Origin: Embleya sp045207785
GTDB lineage: Bacteria; Actinomycetota; Actinomycetes; Streptomycetales; Streptomycetaceae
DNA length: 64,000 bases
Direction of reading: 5' to 3'
NCBI RefSeq assembly: GCF_045207785.1
Contig: NZ_CP108776.1
Span: forward strand, 4,092,001 to 4,156,000
The notes below the pieces were generated by a model. The model was not told the origin of the DNA. It searched no databases and saw only the letters and a program-made list of their open reading frames with translations. This document shows positions 17,663 through 26,142 of this stretch, piece after piece (the first letter of the stretch is position 1; the number at the start of each line of letters is the position of its first letter). Made by a program: the position numbers and the translations under genes.

Positions 17663-17663
17663 G

Positions 17664-17700
17664 AAGGCCCAGGTCAGTAACACTCTGACCTGGGCCTTTT
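17664..17700 (+). terminator. tRNA-Thr terminator, left copy
   Basis: Stem AAGGCCCAGGTCAG / CTGACCTGGGCCTT with loop TAACACT and a T-run. A second version with a different loop lies after attR. Confidence 0.9.
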
Positions 17701-18325
17701 GTAGTTCCAAGCATCCGCGACAGGTAGTCGCATGCCGTCGAGCGTGGCGACGGATTCGGCTCGGGGCTGTGACGCCCCCGGCGCTGGTCCGGGCGGACCG
17801 AGTCCCGGTCAAGGCGGTCGACCCTGAGGATCGCCGCGGGCAGGATGACGTGCGCGGCGCATCGGAAATGGTAGTTGACGGGGCGGTGATCCGCTGGCCC
17901 TGGTCATCCAGTGACGTGACCCGAAACCCCGCGCACGTGGCAGAGACTCGGATCGCCGGTCCGCTCGCGATGAGACAGCGACTCGATGCTGTGTGAAGCA
18001 CCCTGACCTCGACACGGAAAATATTATTCCGCAAGGCCCGCGCACGCGTGAAAGTTCCTCCAAGAATCAGCGATGGTCAATAGCTGAATGGGACGCCGTG
18101 CATTAATTCAAGCAGGTCCTCGAGGCCGTTTGATGAGGTACGGATCTTCATGTTCGACTACTGTTCGGTAGCCTTTCGGGCGGTAGAATTCGACGGCTGA
18201 CCAGTGATATGGTCACCATCACGAGCGAGGCATCGCCTCCGATGCGCATCAGCATCTCTTCGGCGTGCTTCAACGGCGATCTTTTCTTTCTTGAAGGAGA
18301 GATTGATTTCGAGGGGGATTCGCGC
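17701..18325. other. Left island edge without a convincing gene
   Basis: About 620 nt. Short open frames exist on both strands (for example 17769-17996 +), but none has a Shine-Dalgarno, recognisable motifs or consistent codon bias. An integrase would be expected here and none is recognised, even as a fragment. The second half (18,020-18,325) is AT-richer and includes TAGAAT at 18184-18189, a possible -10 for the next gene, without a clear -35. Confidence 0.5.
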
Positions 18326-18583
18326 ATGCCGGGAAATGTCGAGGACGGTCCTAGCACAACCATGGATGGCGCCGATCGCGGCCACAGACGAATTGATGGC
18401 CCTGCGGCTGCTGTGGTTATCACGATCGTTGCGGCGGCAGTGGTCCTCGCGTTGAATGGTATTTCGACCGAGGACGTCACGAAGCGACTCGGTACGGCCC
18501 TCGCGCTGGGCGCGGGCTTCCTGCTCTTCCTCTATGTCGCGCCGGGCATCGGGCGGATTCGGCTGATGATTTTCAGGAAGTGA
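18326..18583 (+). CDS. Small two-helix membrane protein
   Basis: 85 aa, not recognised. ATG 18326 is preceded by GAGGGGG with 8-nt spacing; the frame is open to 18209 but the upstream part has no better start. An acidic N-terminus (about 25 residues) precedes two hydrophobic segments, AAAVVITIVAAAVVLALNGI and LGTALALGAGFLLFLYVAPG, and a short basic tail. The stop is 3 nt before the HTH gene, so the two are probably cotranscribed. In a defence island a small membrane protein could be an effector or an immunity partner, but nothing in the sequence proves this. Confidence 0.6.
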   Translation: MPGNVEDGPSTTMDGADRGHRRIDGPAAAVVITIVAAAVVLALNGISTEDVTKRLGTALALGAGFLLFLYVAPGIGRIRLMIFRK

Positions 18584-18586
18584 CCC

Positions 18587-19186
18587 GTGGCGAGGTCCGA
18601 AAAACCCATACCAGGACATCGGCCGTCGCTTGTTGCGTTGGCGCAATGGCTGAGGGCCGCACGGAACTCCACGGGGATGACATACACGCAGATGGCAACG
18701 GCCGTCGAGTATTCGGCGAGCACGTTGTCCCGGGCAGCGACTGGATGTGTGGTGCCGTCGGACGCTGTGGTCGAAGCTTACGCCCGCGCCTGCGGGGCTG
18801 ATGTCGAAGAGGGGCTTTCCCTGCTTGCGGTGGTCCGTGCTGAGGACGACCTTGACGGGGAGACTGCGGGAGCGTCACTGATTCAACTGTCGGAGATCTC
18901 GAATTTCGCCATGTTGTGTCGTGCGATGACCGAGCTTTTCGGACAGATTGAGGGAGGCTCTCTGCGCTCGATCGAAAAGGTTGCCGCAGTTTCCGGAACT
19001 CTACCGCGGAGCACTTTGAGTCGAGTTCTCAGGGGAGCGGCTCGGCCTCGACTGGATCTGCTGATTACATTTGTTGGAGCCTGTGGAGTGTCGGCCTGTG
19101 AACAGCGCGAGTGGTGTGAGGCGTGGCATCGCGCCGATACTGACGCGAGAATGGAGCGAGTAAAAGAGCAGATGGGACTTCATTAA
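18587..19186 (+). CDS. Double helix-turn-helix regulator (XRE-like)
   Basis: 199 aa, GTG start preceded by AGGAAG. The first HTH is at about residues 30-55 (TYTQMATAVEYSASTLSRAA), like the N-terminal domain of many Streptomyces XRE proteins. A second, similar helical segment near residue 125 (IEKVAAVSGTLPRSTLSRVL) is followed by a conserved-looking CEQREWCEAWHRA region. Two XRE-like domains in one chain are unusual. It lies just upstream of the ATPase operon in the same direction and is a plausible local regulator. This role is inference from position. Confidence 0.7.
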   Translation: MARSEKPIPGHRPSLVALAQWLRAARNSTGMTYTQMATAVEYSASTLSRAATGCVVPSDAVVEAYARACGADVEEGLSLLAVVRAEDDLDGETAGASLIQLSEISNFAMLCRAMTELFGQIEGGSLRSIEKVAAVSGTLPRSTLSRVLRGAARPRLDLLITFVGACGVSACEQREWCEAWHRADTDARMERVKEQMGLH

Positions 19187-19379
19187 CTAGGATCTCTGGA
19201 TCATAAATCGACCGCGCCCGTCACGACGCATCAAAAATTGGGACCCCTCTGAACGAAGAGTCATACCTGTTTGTGCGACGGTTCCTTGGCGATGCCCATT
19301 TATTCCCCCGTGGAGCTGGCGTCGTGTGGGGTAGGGGCCCGGTAGGCGGATTCCGAGCTGGGCATGAAAGGGGAAAGAC
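19187..19379 (+). promoter_or_regulatory. Leader of the GHKL ATPase operon
   Basis: 193 nt without a gene. It contains the Shine-Dalgarno AAAGGGGAAAG just before GTG 19380. A G-rich block (about 19,325-19,355) follows an AT-richer part. No sure -10/-35 pair is seen. Confidence 0.4.
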
Positions 19380-21710
19380 GTGAAGATCACGCCGTCCGCA
19401 CGCATCCTGCGGATGCTGGGCGAGATTGAGTTCGATGAGTGGCAGTGTATCGCCGAGTTGGTTGATAACGCATTCGATGATTTCTCGGAGATCATGCGCA
19501 CCGGCGTGCCGTGGGACGATATATGCCAGGTGAGCATCACCCTGCCCAGTGCATCCGTCAAATCGACCGAGGCTCAGGTAATCATCGCGGATACCGGGCG
19601 AGGCATGACCTACGAAATGCTGGAACATGCTGTTCGGGCCGGTTGGTCGAGCAACGACAGGTTCGACAAACTCGGCCTGTTCGGCATGGGATTCAACGTG
19701 AGTACCGCACGACTGGGACGACGGACCAGGGTTTTGACGACACGGTCCGGCGATCCCGAGTGGATCGGTGTCGAAATCGACTTGGATCGAATCGGCGACG
19801 ATTTCGAGGCCGATGACATCACCGAACCGAAGAGAGACCCGGCCGATCACGGGACTCGTATCGAGATCAGCCGCCTCGCCCACGATCGTGCGGAGTGGCT
19901 TCGCCGGAACGCCGCAAATCTCCGCAACATCCTCGGCCGAACCTACTCTTGGATCCTGGACAACCGCCCAGTGCAATTGTGGGTTCAAGGCATCAAGGTG
20001 CTTCCTCGCCGGCACTGTCGATGGAGTGCGGAGCGCTACGTGACGCACGGCAACGGCACGAATGCGGAGAAGATTCCGGCCTACATAGAGATTGACGAAA
20101 AATTCGCGGACGCGGAAGCCTGTCATGACTGTGGGAATTGGCAGGAGCCGGACCTGGGACGATGCGGCCAGTGCGGAGGCGACCGGCTCGCGCTGCGCGA
20201 GCGACGTATTCACGGCTGGGTCGGCATTCAGAGATATTTGGACAAACGGGAATTCGGTATCGATTTTCTTCGAAACGGGCGAAAGATTCTGCAGTGGGAC
20301 AAGCGGATATTCGAATGGAAGAATCCAAATAATCCACTGGCGAATATCGAGATCGAATACCCAGTTGATCTGGTAAATCAGGGCGGTAGGTTGATCGGCG
20401 AGATTCACCTGGACCATGTTCCGGTGACTTACCAGAAAAACGCTTTCGAGTACAGCGACAGAAGCTGGCGTGGCGCAGTCCAATTCCTCCGCGGTGAAGG
20501 GCCCCTGCAACCACAAAAAGCCAAGGCGGCCGGGTACTCAGAGAATGAATCTCCGTTGGGGTTGCTTTTCAAAGGGTATCGGAGAAATGCTGCGGGCTCC
20601 CGCTGTCTTATTCCTGGGGATGGAAAAGGCCCCATCCATGATGACACCCGTCGCTGGGCTCAATTGTTCCATGCGAGCACGCCGGGATATGAGACGGATG
20701 AGAAATGGTGGGATGCGGTTCAGAATCACGAATATTTGATCAGACAAGCTCGACTCGATAACGCCCAGGACGGAGTTTCAAAACACGTCGACGTTGATGC
20801 CGTGCTCGAGGCGTTGGGCGTGGCGTCGTCGAGCGCAGTTTCCCAGCGCGATTCACACAGAGGTCCCGGCGTGCCGAAGCGCGGGAATGCCGAGGAGACG
20901 ACCCAAGAGCGAATTGCTCGCTATACGGTCGGATCCGTGGAAATATCTGAATTGAGTCGTGATTTCGGTGATCCGCGCCTGGGATTTATCAGTGTGACAA
21001 CTCGGAGATTGGAAAGTGCACGCCTGAAGGACGATAGAGATCGTTTTACTCCTGTGCTCCTGGTGATGGAACAAGGCGCGACCGCGACGGCTTTTGTCGA
21101 CCTCCAGCATGAGATTTTTACGACGTTCGGTGTGGAGGTCTCCGAACCCCTGCTGGCCGAGATCGCGGCCGTCCTCAAGGTGCGCGCGGACAGCGACCTC
21201 AATCATGCCCAGCTCGTGTCGTTGCTCCGCACCGAATGCCTTCGACATACCGCACAGCGTGCGGACACGGTCATCGGTGAAGCCAATGAACTCATGGCGG
21301 AGATTCGAAGCCGGATGGCCGCCAGCATTGCGCAGAGTCCGGCGAGAGCCTTTGAGCTCCTGTCGACGGACGAACTGACGGTGATTGAGAACGCCATGAT
21401 CGCGGAGAGTTCGCTGGCGCGCACGGACAGACTTGGCGAGAACGTCGACTTTCTTCAGTATGCACCACCCTTCTATCTCGCGCGGTTGTTGGAGAGCTGG
21501 CCGGAGCCCTTCATGGACGGAGCGGTGTTCAAGGGTCAGTATGCGAGGACTTCTTCGCTGTCCGCCCGACGCCTCGGACTGGCGCGAACCGTCGGGTACG
21601 TCAACGACATCGCGGTCCTCGTGAGTTACAGCAACGGCAGTCCACTGCAGGTTCAACGCACGCGCCTGAGCGTCAGGTTGCTCGCTGCGGAACTTTCGGA
21701 GACTACGTGA
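19380..21710 (+). CDS. GHKL (HSP90/MutL/MORC-type) ATPase with internal zinc knuckle
   Basis: 776 aa, GTG start. Bergerat-fold ATP site: motif I AELVDNAFDD (Glu26, Asp29, Asn30), motif II ADTGRGMT near residue 70, and motif III GLFGMGFNVS near residue 100. An S5-like transducer region follows, interrupted by four cysteines, C248xxC251 and C262xxC265, a probable zinc knuckle. The C-terminal half (about 450-776) is not recognised. GHKL ATPases of this MutL/MORC-like class occur in restriction-modification operons (Iyer, Abhiman, Aravind 2008). They are thought to dimerise on ATP and act on DNA. The stop overlaps the helicase start by 4 nt, so translation is probably coupled. It could also be a general HSP90-like ATPase, but the neighbours argue for DNA defence. 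Confidence 0.85.
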   Translation: MKITPSARILRMLGEIEFDEWQCIAELVDNAFDDFSEIMRTGVPWDDICQVSITLPSASVKSTEAQVIIADTGRGMTYEMLEHAVRAGWSSNDRFDKLGLFGMGFNVSTARLGRRTRVLTTRSGDPEWIGVEIDLDRIGDDFEADDITEPKRDPADHGTRIEISRLAHDRAEWLRRNAANLRNILGRTYSWILDNRPVQLWVQGIKVLPRRHCRWSAERYVTHGNGTNAEKIPAYIEIDEKFADAEACHDCGNWQEPDLGRCGQCGGDRLALRERRIHGWVGIQRYLDKREFGIDFLRNGRKILQWDKRIFEWKNPNNPLANIEIEYPVDLVNQGGRLIGEIHLDHVPVTYQKNAFEYSDRSWRGAVQFLRGEGPLQPQKAKAAGYSENESPLGLLFKGYRRNAAGSRCLIPGDGKGPIHDDTRRWAQLFHASTPGYETDEKWWDAVQNHEYLIRQARLDNAQDGVSKHVDVDAVLEALGVASSSAVSQRDSHRGPGVPKRGNAEETTQERIARYTVGSVEISELSRDFGDPRLGFISVTTRRLESARLKDDRDRFTPVLLVMEQGATATAFVDLQHEIFTTFGVEVSEPLLAEIAAVLKVRADSDLNHAQLVSLLRTECLRHTAQRADTVIGEANELMAEIRSRMAASIAQSPARAFELLSTDELTVIENAMIAESSLARTDRLGENVDFLQYAPPFYLARLLESWPEPFMDGAVFKGQYARTSSLSARRLGLARTVGYVNDIAVLVSYSNGSPLQVQRTRLSVRLLAAELSETT

Positions 21711-23377
21711 GCTCTGGAGGGTTTCTCTCGGCCACCGAACTGCTCGCAGGTGGGCCGCGTGGGTTGCCGCACGCCACCGAGAGAACACTCTGGCATCTGG
21801 GCTTCTCCGATGTACGTGTCGTCGACGGGCCGAACGACGGTGGAGCCGATTTGCTGGCGGTGCGTGATCGTGAGCAATGGGTGCTGCAATGCAAGTGGTC
21901 GAGTCGAGGTCTCGTGGATCAAGGAGGCATCGACGATCTGGAACGCGCGAGAACGCGCTATGGAGCCGATAAAGCCGTCTTGGTCACGAACACCGGGTTG
22001 AATCGCACGGCAGAAAAACGGCGCCAGGCTCTGGCCGATGTCGGGATCAAGATCACCGTGTGGGACAGTCCGACGCTTATCGGCATCTGGAACCACATGC
22101 CGTCCAGGGTGCCCGGACCATTCGCTCTCAGGCCGTACCAGAAGGCGGCCGTGGAGGCGGTGGAGGCACATCTGACCTCTGATGAGTCCGCGCTTTTGGT
22201 GCTTGCGACCGGCCTGGGAAAAACGGTCGTGGGTGGCGAGGTAGTCGGACGTTACCTGGCGCGGAACCCGGGAAAACCGGTTCTCGTGGTGGCTCACATG
22301 AAGGTTCTCGTCGAACAGCTGGAACGTGCCCTGTGGCGGCATTTGGACAAGGAAACCACCACTCGACTATTGACGGGTGACGCGAAGCCTGGTTCGTATG
22401 AGGGAGTGCTCGTCGGCACAATCGAGTCGGTGCTGGCTGCGGTTCGCGCCGGATGGCGCCCTGGTTTCGTGATGATCGACGAGACGCATCACGTCGGAGA
22501 AGACGGGCAATTCGCCGAATTGCTGAATCTGTGTACAGATGCCCTACGGCTCGGTGTGACGGCGACACCGTGGCGCGGCGATAAATTCGATATCACTTCA
22601 CGATTTGGTCCAGTCAGTTTTTCGATGGGAATCGCCGAAGGTATGCGGGACGGCTATCTTGCATCCGTCGACTACCGACTCTTCGTCGATAATATCAACT
22701 GGGAGATGGTAAGGGCTGAAAGCGAGCATGGATACTCTATTAAGGATCTCAACCGCTCGCTGTTTCTGCCTCAGCGCGACGAGGAGATCATTGAGCGTTT
22801 CCGCGCGGCATGGCGAGAGACCCGTGAGCCGCGGGCGATTGTCTTTTGCCAGACCATCGAGCACGCGGAGCGGATGGCAGCCACCCTGGCGGTGTCCGAT
22901 CAGGCCTGGTCCAAGGCGTCGTATATGCACAGCGGAATGTCTCGGCAGCGTCGGCAAGTACTACTCAACGAGTTCAGACTTGGCCGGGTACCGGTCATCA
23001 CGTGCGTTGATGTTTTCAACGAAGGCGTCGATGTCCCGGATGTGAACCTCATTGCTTTTCTCAGGGTAACGCACAGTCGGCGAATTTTCGTGCAGCAATT
23101 GGGTCGCGGGCTCAGGTTGAATCCGGGCAAAACTGCCCTCAAGGTCCTGGATTTTGTGACGGATATCAGACGGGTCGCGGCGACACTCGATTTGCGGCGC
23201 GCCATCGAAGCCGAGCATCCGGAGCATCTCCGTCTTCGGACGCCGCACTCTCGGATCATGTTCAGTGACGAGACCGTGGGCACTCTGTTGGATCACTGGA
23301 TCCAAGACGCGGCGAGCCTGGAAACCGCTGCGGATGAAGTCAAGCTGCATTTCCCGGCTCAAGGAGGTATTTACTGA
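21707..23377 (+). CDS. Mrr-like restriction nuclease fused to SF2 DEAD/DEAH helicase
   Basis: 556 aa, GTG start overlapping the previous stop. Residues about 1-120 form a PD-(D/E)XK domain of the Mrr type: GFSDVRVVDGPNDGGADLL with the metal-binding Asp, then the VLQCKW strand carrying the catalytic Lys. The helicase starts near residue 140: Walker A ATGLGKT (about 166), DETHH (about 257), and motif VI QQLGRGLRLNPGK (about 462). A nuclease tied to a DNA translocase is typical of restriction-like effectors. No methylase is in this operon; the methylase lies in the adjacent set. The stop is 2 nt before the next start. Confidence 0.9.
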   Translation: MSSGGFLSATELLAGGPRGLPHATERTLWHLGFSDVRVVDGPNDGGADLLAVRDREQWVLQCKWSSRGLVDQGGIDDLERARTRYGADKAVLVTNTGLNRTAEKRRQALADVGIKITVWDSPTLIGIWNHMPSRVPGPFALRPYQKAAVEAVEAHLTSDESALLVLATGLGKTVVGGEVVGRYLARNPGKPVLVVAHMKVLVEQLERALWRHLDKETTTRLLTGDAKPGSYEGVLVGTIESVLAAVRAGWRPGFVMIDETHHVGEDGQFAELLNLCTDALRLGVTATPWRGDKFDITSRFGPVSFSMGIAEGMRDGYLASVDYRLFVDNINWEMVRAESEHGYSIKDLNRSLFLPQRDEEIIERFRAAWRETREPRAIVFCQTIEHAERMAATLAVSDQAWSKASYMHSGMSRQRRQVLLNEFRLGRVPVITCVDVFNEGVDVPDVNLIAFLRVTHSRRIFVQQLGRGLRLNPGKTALKVLDFVTDIRRVAATLDLRRAIEAEHPEHLRLRTPHSRIMFSDETVGTLLDHWIQDAASLETAADEVKLHFPAQGGIY

Positions 23378-23379
23378 CC

Positions 23380-23961
23380 ATGGCTATTTCATCAGAAATC
23401 GAAATGAGCATCGTAGGGTCTTTGTACGTCGAAGCGGAGCGTTTGGGGTGGACGTATTTGCCTGATGGAGAGCGTACGGCGGCATATGATCGATGGGTCG
23501 CGGATCCAGAAATCGGTGGCCGGTTGACGCTTTTTCTCAAGACACCGGAAAAGGTACGCGTATGGCTGAAGGACGGTCCCATGAAGGAACGTGCTCGCGC
23601 TGTATACGGTCATGGAAAGTATGCGAGCCTCGTCCCTAATCCGGCGAAGGCGGTCAACAACTTGGTCATCCAGGCCTTGGACGCCGATTGGGTGCCCGAT
23701 CTCGAGACGGTTCGGATCAAGCCCATGCGTCTGATCGCACGCAAGGGTGACGACGAGATTCGATTCACATGGGGCCCCGCTAGGGATTTGAAGCATCTGG
23801 TTTGGGCGGCCCTTAACGCGAAAGCATCCGGGGATGCCATCCCCTGGGTGTTGTGCGTGGTGGGCTCCTTCGTCAAACCGACTCCGGACGAGGAGAGGAA
23901 TCATCACGTGCGCATCGCCGAATGCGCCGGGCTGAGGCTCGCTCACGTTGTAGGTGATTGA
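23380..23961 (+). CDS. Unknown protein of the GHKL-helicase operon
   Basis: 193 aa, not recognised. ATG 23380 is preceded by a perfect AGGAGG. The protein looks soluble and mixed alpha/beta, with a basic middle (about residues 60-85) and a hydrophobic strand IPWVLCVVGSFV near residue 158. It has no membrane segment, no cysteine cluster and no obvious catalytic motif. The 2-nt gap to the helicase and the near-overlap with the next gene show that it belongs to the operon, so it is probably an obligate partner, perhaps an adaptor or target-recognition subunit. That is inference only. Confidence 0.7.
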   Translation: MAISSEIEMSIVGSLYVEAERLGWTYLPDGERTAAYDRWVADPEIGGRLTLFLKTPEKVRVWLKDGPMKERARAVYGHGKYASLVPNPAKAVNNLVIQALDADWVPDLETVRIKPMRLIARKGDDEIRFTWGPARDLKHLVWAALNAKASGDAIPWVLCVVGSFVKPTPDEERNHHVRIAECAGLRLAHVVGD

Positions 23962-23962
23962 C

Positions 23963-25297
23963 ATGACGGAGCCGGCCCCCGAGACGTCTCCGACGTCGTG
24001 GATCGATGCGATCTGGTTCGGTACCTGGGATCCGCGGGCCCAGGACATGCTGCGGAGAAGGTTTGAAGGACAGACCTTCGACGCCGTTGGCACGGCCCAC
24101 GGAGTCACCCGCGAACGGGCTCGCCAGCTACTGGGCCAAGCGGAGAAGCGACTCCTGGAAGCAGCCGACCTCATGGTGCCGACATGGCGTGACTCGGTGC
24201 GGAGTCGAGTCTCCGAGACCGGGGTTGCCTCGGATGAGGAACTTTCCGTCGTTTTGATCGATCAGAAAGGAGTCATCCGATACGCATTGCTTCGTGCGAT
24301 CGGCCTTCGTCACCCACGCACGTGGGCAGGGGATATCAAGAGACTCTGGGCCAACGACCCCCGAGCGCTTCAGGGCCCGATGAAGGAACTCGTGGAGTCG
24401 GCGCCCTACCGCCCGCTCGAACTGCGGGAGAAGGCTTCAGCGCTTGGCATCTCCGAGATTGTGCCCATAGAAGAGATCGCCGCAGACCACAGGAGCCCTC
24501 TCACGCGTGGGCATGACGGCTCCTGGCTGCGACGTAGAGCGCGCGGCCGGGATGCGGCCTACCTGTGGCTGTCCGCCGAGGGTCGACCGCGGCGGGCAGA
24601 CGCCATCGATCGGGCCACGCGAGGTAGCGGCGTCAAAGCGACCAACGAAGCGCTTCGTCGGGACGAACGGTTTCGACTGATCCGGCCCGAAGGGACCTGG
24701 GCGCTTGCCGAGTGGACCATGCCGGGCATCGGTGTCCACACCAACACCTTGGACGTCATGCTGGAAGTACTCGGCGAGTCAGGGCCGTTGAGCAAGAACG
24801 ACCTCTTCGCGAAGGTCACTCGGCTGTATCCGGTGAGCACCGCACGACTGCAGCAGTGTCTGATCAGTGATCGTCTCGGGCTCACCGACGTCGGTCTGAT
24901 CGATCTCGTCGAGCACGGTGCGCGCCCCATTGAGGAACTGGAGCCCCGTCGGCCTCCCCACATAGTGCTTGGTGAGGGCGGCGCGTTGCTCGGCATCCGG
25001 TTGCCGGTGGACAAGGACTTGCTCCGCGGGAGTGGGATCGTCGTCCACAACTGGCTTACTTGGCACCTGGGATTGCGGTTGGCGCCCATGTCCCGAACGT
25101 TCTCGATGGACGACGGAGGCGGAGACGTGACGATTCGTCGAGGTACCGGCGGAGCCCAGATCTCGAGCCTCAGAAGGCACGCACGGCGGCTGGGCATGTC
25201 GGAGGGGTGCGAGTTGGTGTTGCTGCTGCGTTCCGACACCGGACACGCGTCGCTTCTGCACGTTTGCCGGCCGGGGTCGTGCAGCACTTCGTCTTGA
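23963..25297 (+). CDS. Sigma-region-4-like HTH protein of the GHKL-helicase operon
   Basis: 444 aa from ATG 23963, spaced 8 nt from AGG; an in-frame GTG at 23954 would overlap the previous stop. Near residue 35 the segment FDAVGTAHGVTRERARQLLG closely resembles the -35-binding helix-turn-helix of sigma-70 region 4. There is no region 2, so it is not a sigma factor. A winged-helix-like segment (VMLEVLGESGPLSKNDLFAK) lies near residue 260. The rest is unrecognised. Last gene of the operon; its stop is 26 nt from the stop of the convergent nuclease gene. It may bind DNA as a specificity factor or regulate the locus. Confidence 0.7.
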   Translation: MTEPAPETSPTSWIDAIWFGTWDPRAQDMLRRRFEGQTFDAVGTAHGVTRERARQLLGQAEKRLLEAADLMVPTWRDSVRSRVSETGVASDEELSVVLIDQKGVIRYALLRAIGLRHPRTWAGDIKRLWANDPRALQGPMKELVESAPYRPLELREKASALGISEIVPIEEIAADHRSPLTRGHDGSWLRRRARGRDAAYLWLSAEGRPRRADAIDRATRGSGVKATNEALRRDERFRLIRPEGTWALAEWTMPGIGVHTNTLDVMLEVLGESGPLSKNDLFAKVTRLYPVSTARLQQCLISDRLGLTDVGLIDLVEHGARPIEELEPRRPPHIVLGEGGALLGIRLPVDKDLLRGSGIVVHNWLTWHLGLRLAPMSRTFSMDDGGGDVTIRRGTGGAQISSLRRHARRLGMSEGCELVLLLRSDTGHASLLHVCRPGSCSTSS

Positions 25298-25323
25298 GGC
25301 CGACCGACTTCGCCGCGTGGTGA

Positions 25324-25968
25324 TCAGTCGCTGGTGTCAGGGTGTCGCCACGGAACGTCCGGGTAGCGTGTCAGCTGTTTGTCGATGTGCTCCTCGACCA
25401 TGGTGGCGAGATCCCTGGGATCGTGGGCCACGCCACCGTCGGTGCGCTCCCTTCCCTGATGAAACGTGTCCCATTTGCTCCGTTTGCTTTGACGAGTCGT
25501 GGCCCCCTGTTCATGGCTGCCGAAGCCGGTCAGGATGGCGTTCCAGACCGGCTGATACAGCCGTCGCAGACCGTCCTCGCCCAGGTTGGCGTGCACGTGG
25601 GGCATCAGGAGCACGCGAAACGCGAAGTCGGCGGTAGGCAGCCCCCCGCCTTCGATCGACTTGCGATGGGCCTTCAAGCGCAGGTAGACCGGCCTCGGCG
25701 ACTCCGCGTTCTTCCCTGTGGCGCTGTTGTGGGAAGCGCCCTGACCGGCGTACACCGGAATCTCGGTGTCGACGAGCCGCGTGTACGTGGCGACCGACGA
25801 GCCCCGGTAGTAGATGGCGTAGAGACCGGAGCCGTCGAACTTCGGGACCTCGACCGCCATCGAGGTGAGCGGCTGCCGTTCGAACATCTCGCAGATGATC
25901 CGGGTGAGTCGAGCCGTGGAGAGCGGATCGAAGTACGAGGGTTGGAAGACATCACCGGAGTCGGTCAT
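25324..25968 (-). CDS. Eco29kI-family GIY-YIG restriction endonuclease
   Basis: 214 aa. It matches the Eco29kI family: GLYAIYYRG and VYAGQGASHN form the GIY-YIG core (about residues 44-70), followed by PRPVYLRLKAHRKSI, GEDGLRRLYQPVWN and GFGSHEQGA with the family's conserved Arg, His and Glu. Characterised members cut CCGCGG. The start at 25968 is preceded on the minus strand by GAGGAG with 9-nt spacing; the frame is open further upstream. It is divergent from the methylase, leaving about 175 nt for control of the pair. In Eco29kI itself the two genes are arranged differently, so this layout is a variant. Specificity is inferred from family. Confidence 0.9.
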   Translation of the reverse strand: MTDSGDVFQPSYFDPLSTARLTRIICEMFERQPLTSMAVEVPKFDGSGLYAIYYRGSSVATYTRLVDTEIPVYAGQGASHNSATGKNAESPRPVYLRLKAHRKSIEGGGLPTADFAFRVLLMPHVHANLGEDGLRRLYQPVWNAILTGFGSHEQGATTRQSKRSKWDTFHQGRERTDGGVAHDPRDLATMVEEHIDKQLTRYPDVPWRHPDTSD

Positions 25969-26127
25969 GCTGGTGCGCTCCTCGTCGGATGTCTCGCCGC
26001 GATGGGTGCCGAGATACGAACACGGGACGACGGACGCCAAGTGTCGGCGCGTCGTGACTCGAACCATATTCGGCCGTCGGTCCGACTGGGTACCCTGTCA
26101 CGATGACGACCACTTGGGTAGTCCAGT

Positions 26128-26142
26128 CCGCGGTATGCTTTC
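26128..26142 (+). promoter_or_regulatory. Methylase promoter with embedded CCGCGG site
   Basis: TATGCT at 26134-26139 looks like a -10. The start codons ATG 26143 and ATG 26146 follow at once with no Shine-Dalgarno, so the transcript is probably leaderless. CCGCGG (26128-26133), the recognition sequence of Eco29kI-type enzymes, touches the -10 box directly. Methylation there could feed back on expression. Confidence 0.5.

Noticed and set aside
17769..17996. Possible 75-aa gene at the left island edge
   Set aside because: No Shine-Dalgarno, no motif and poor codon bias; listed only as part of a gap.
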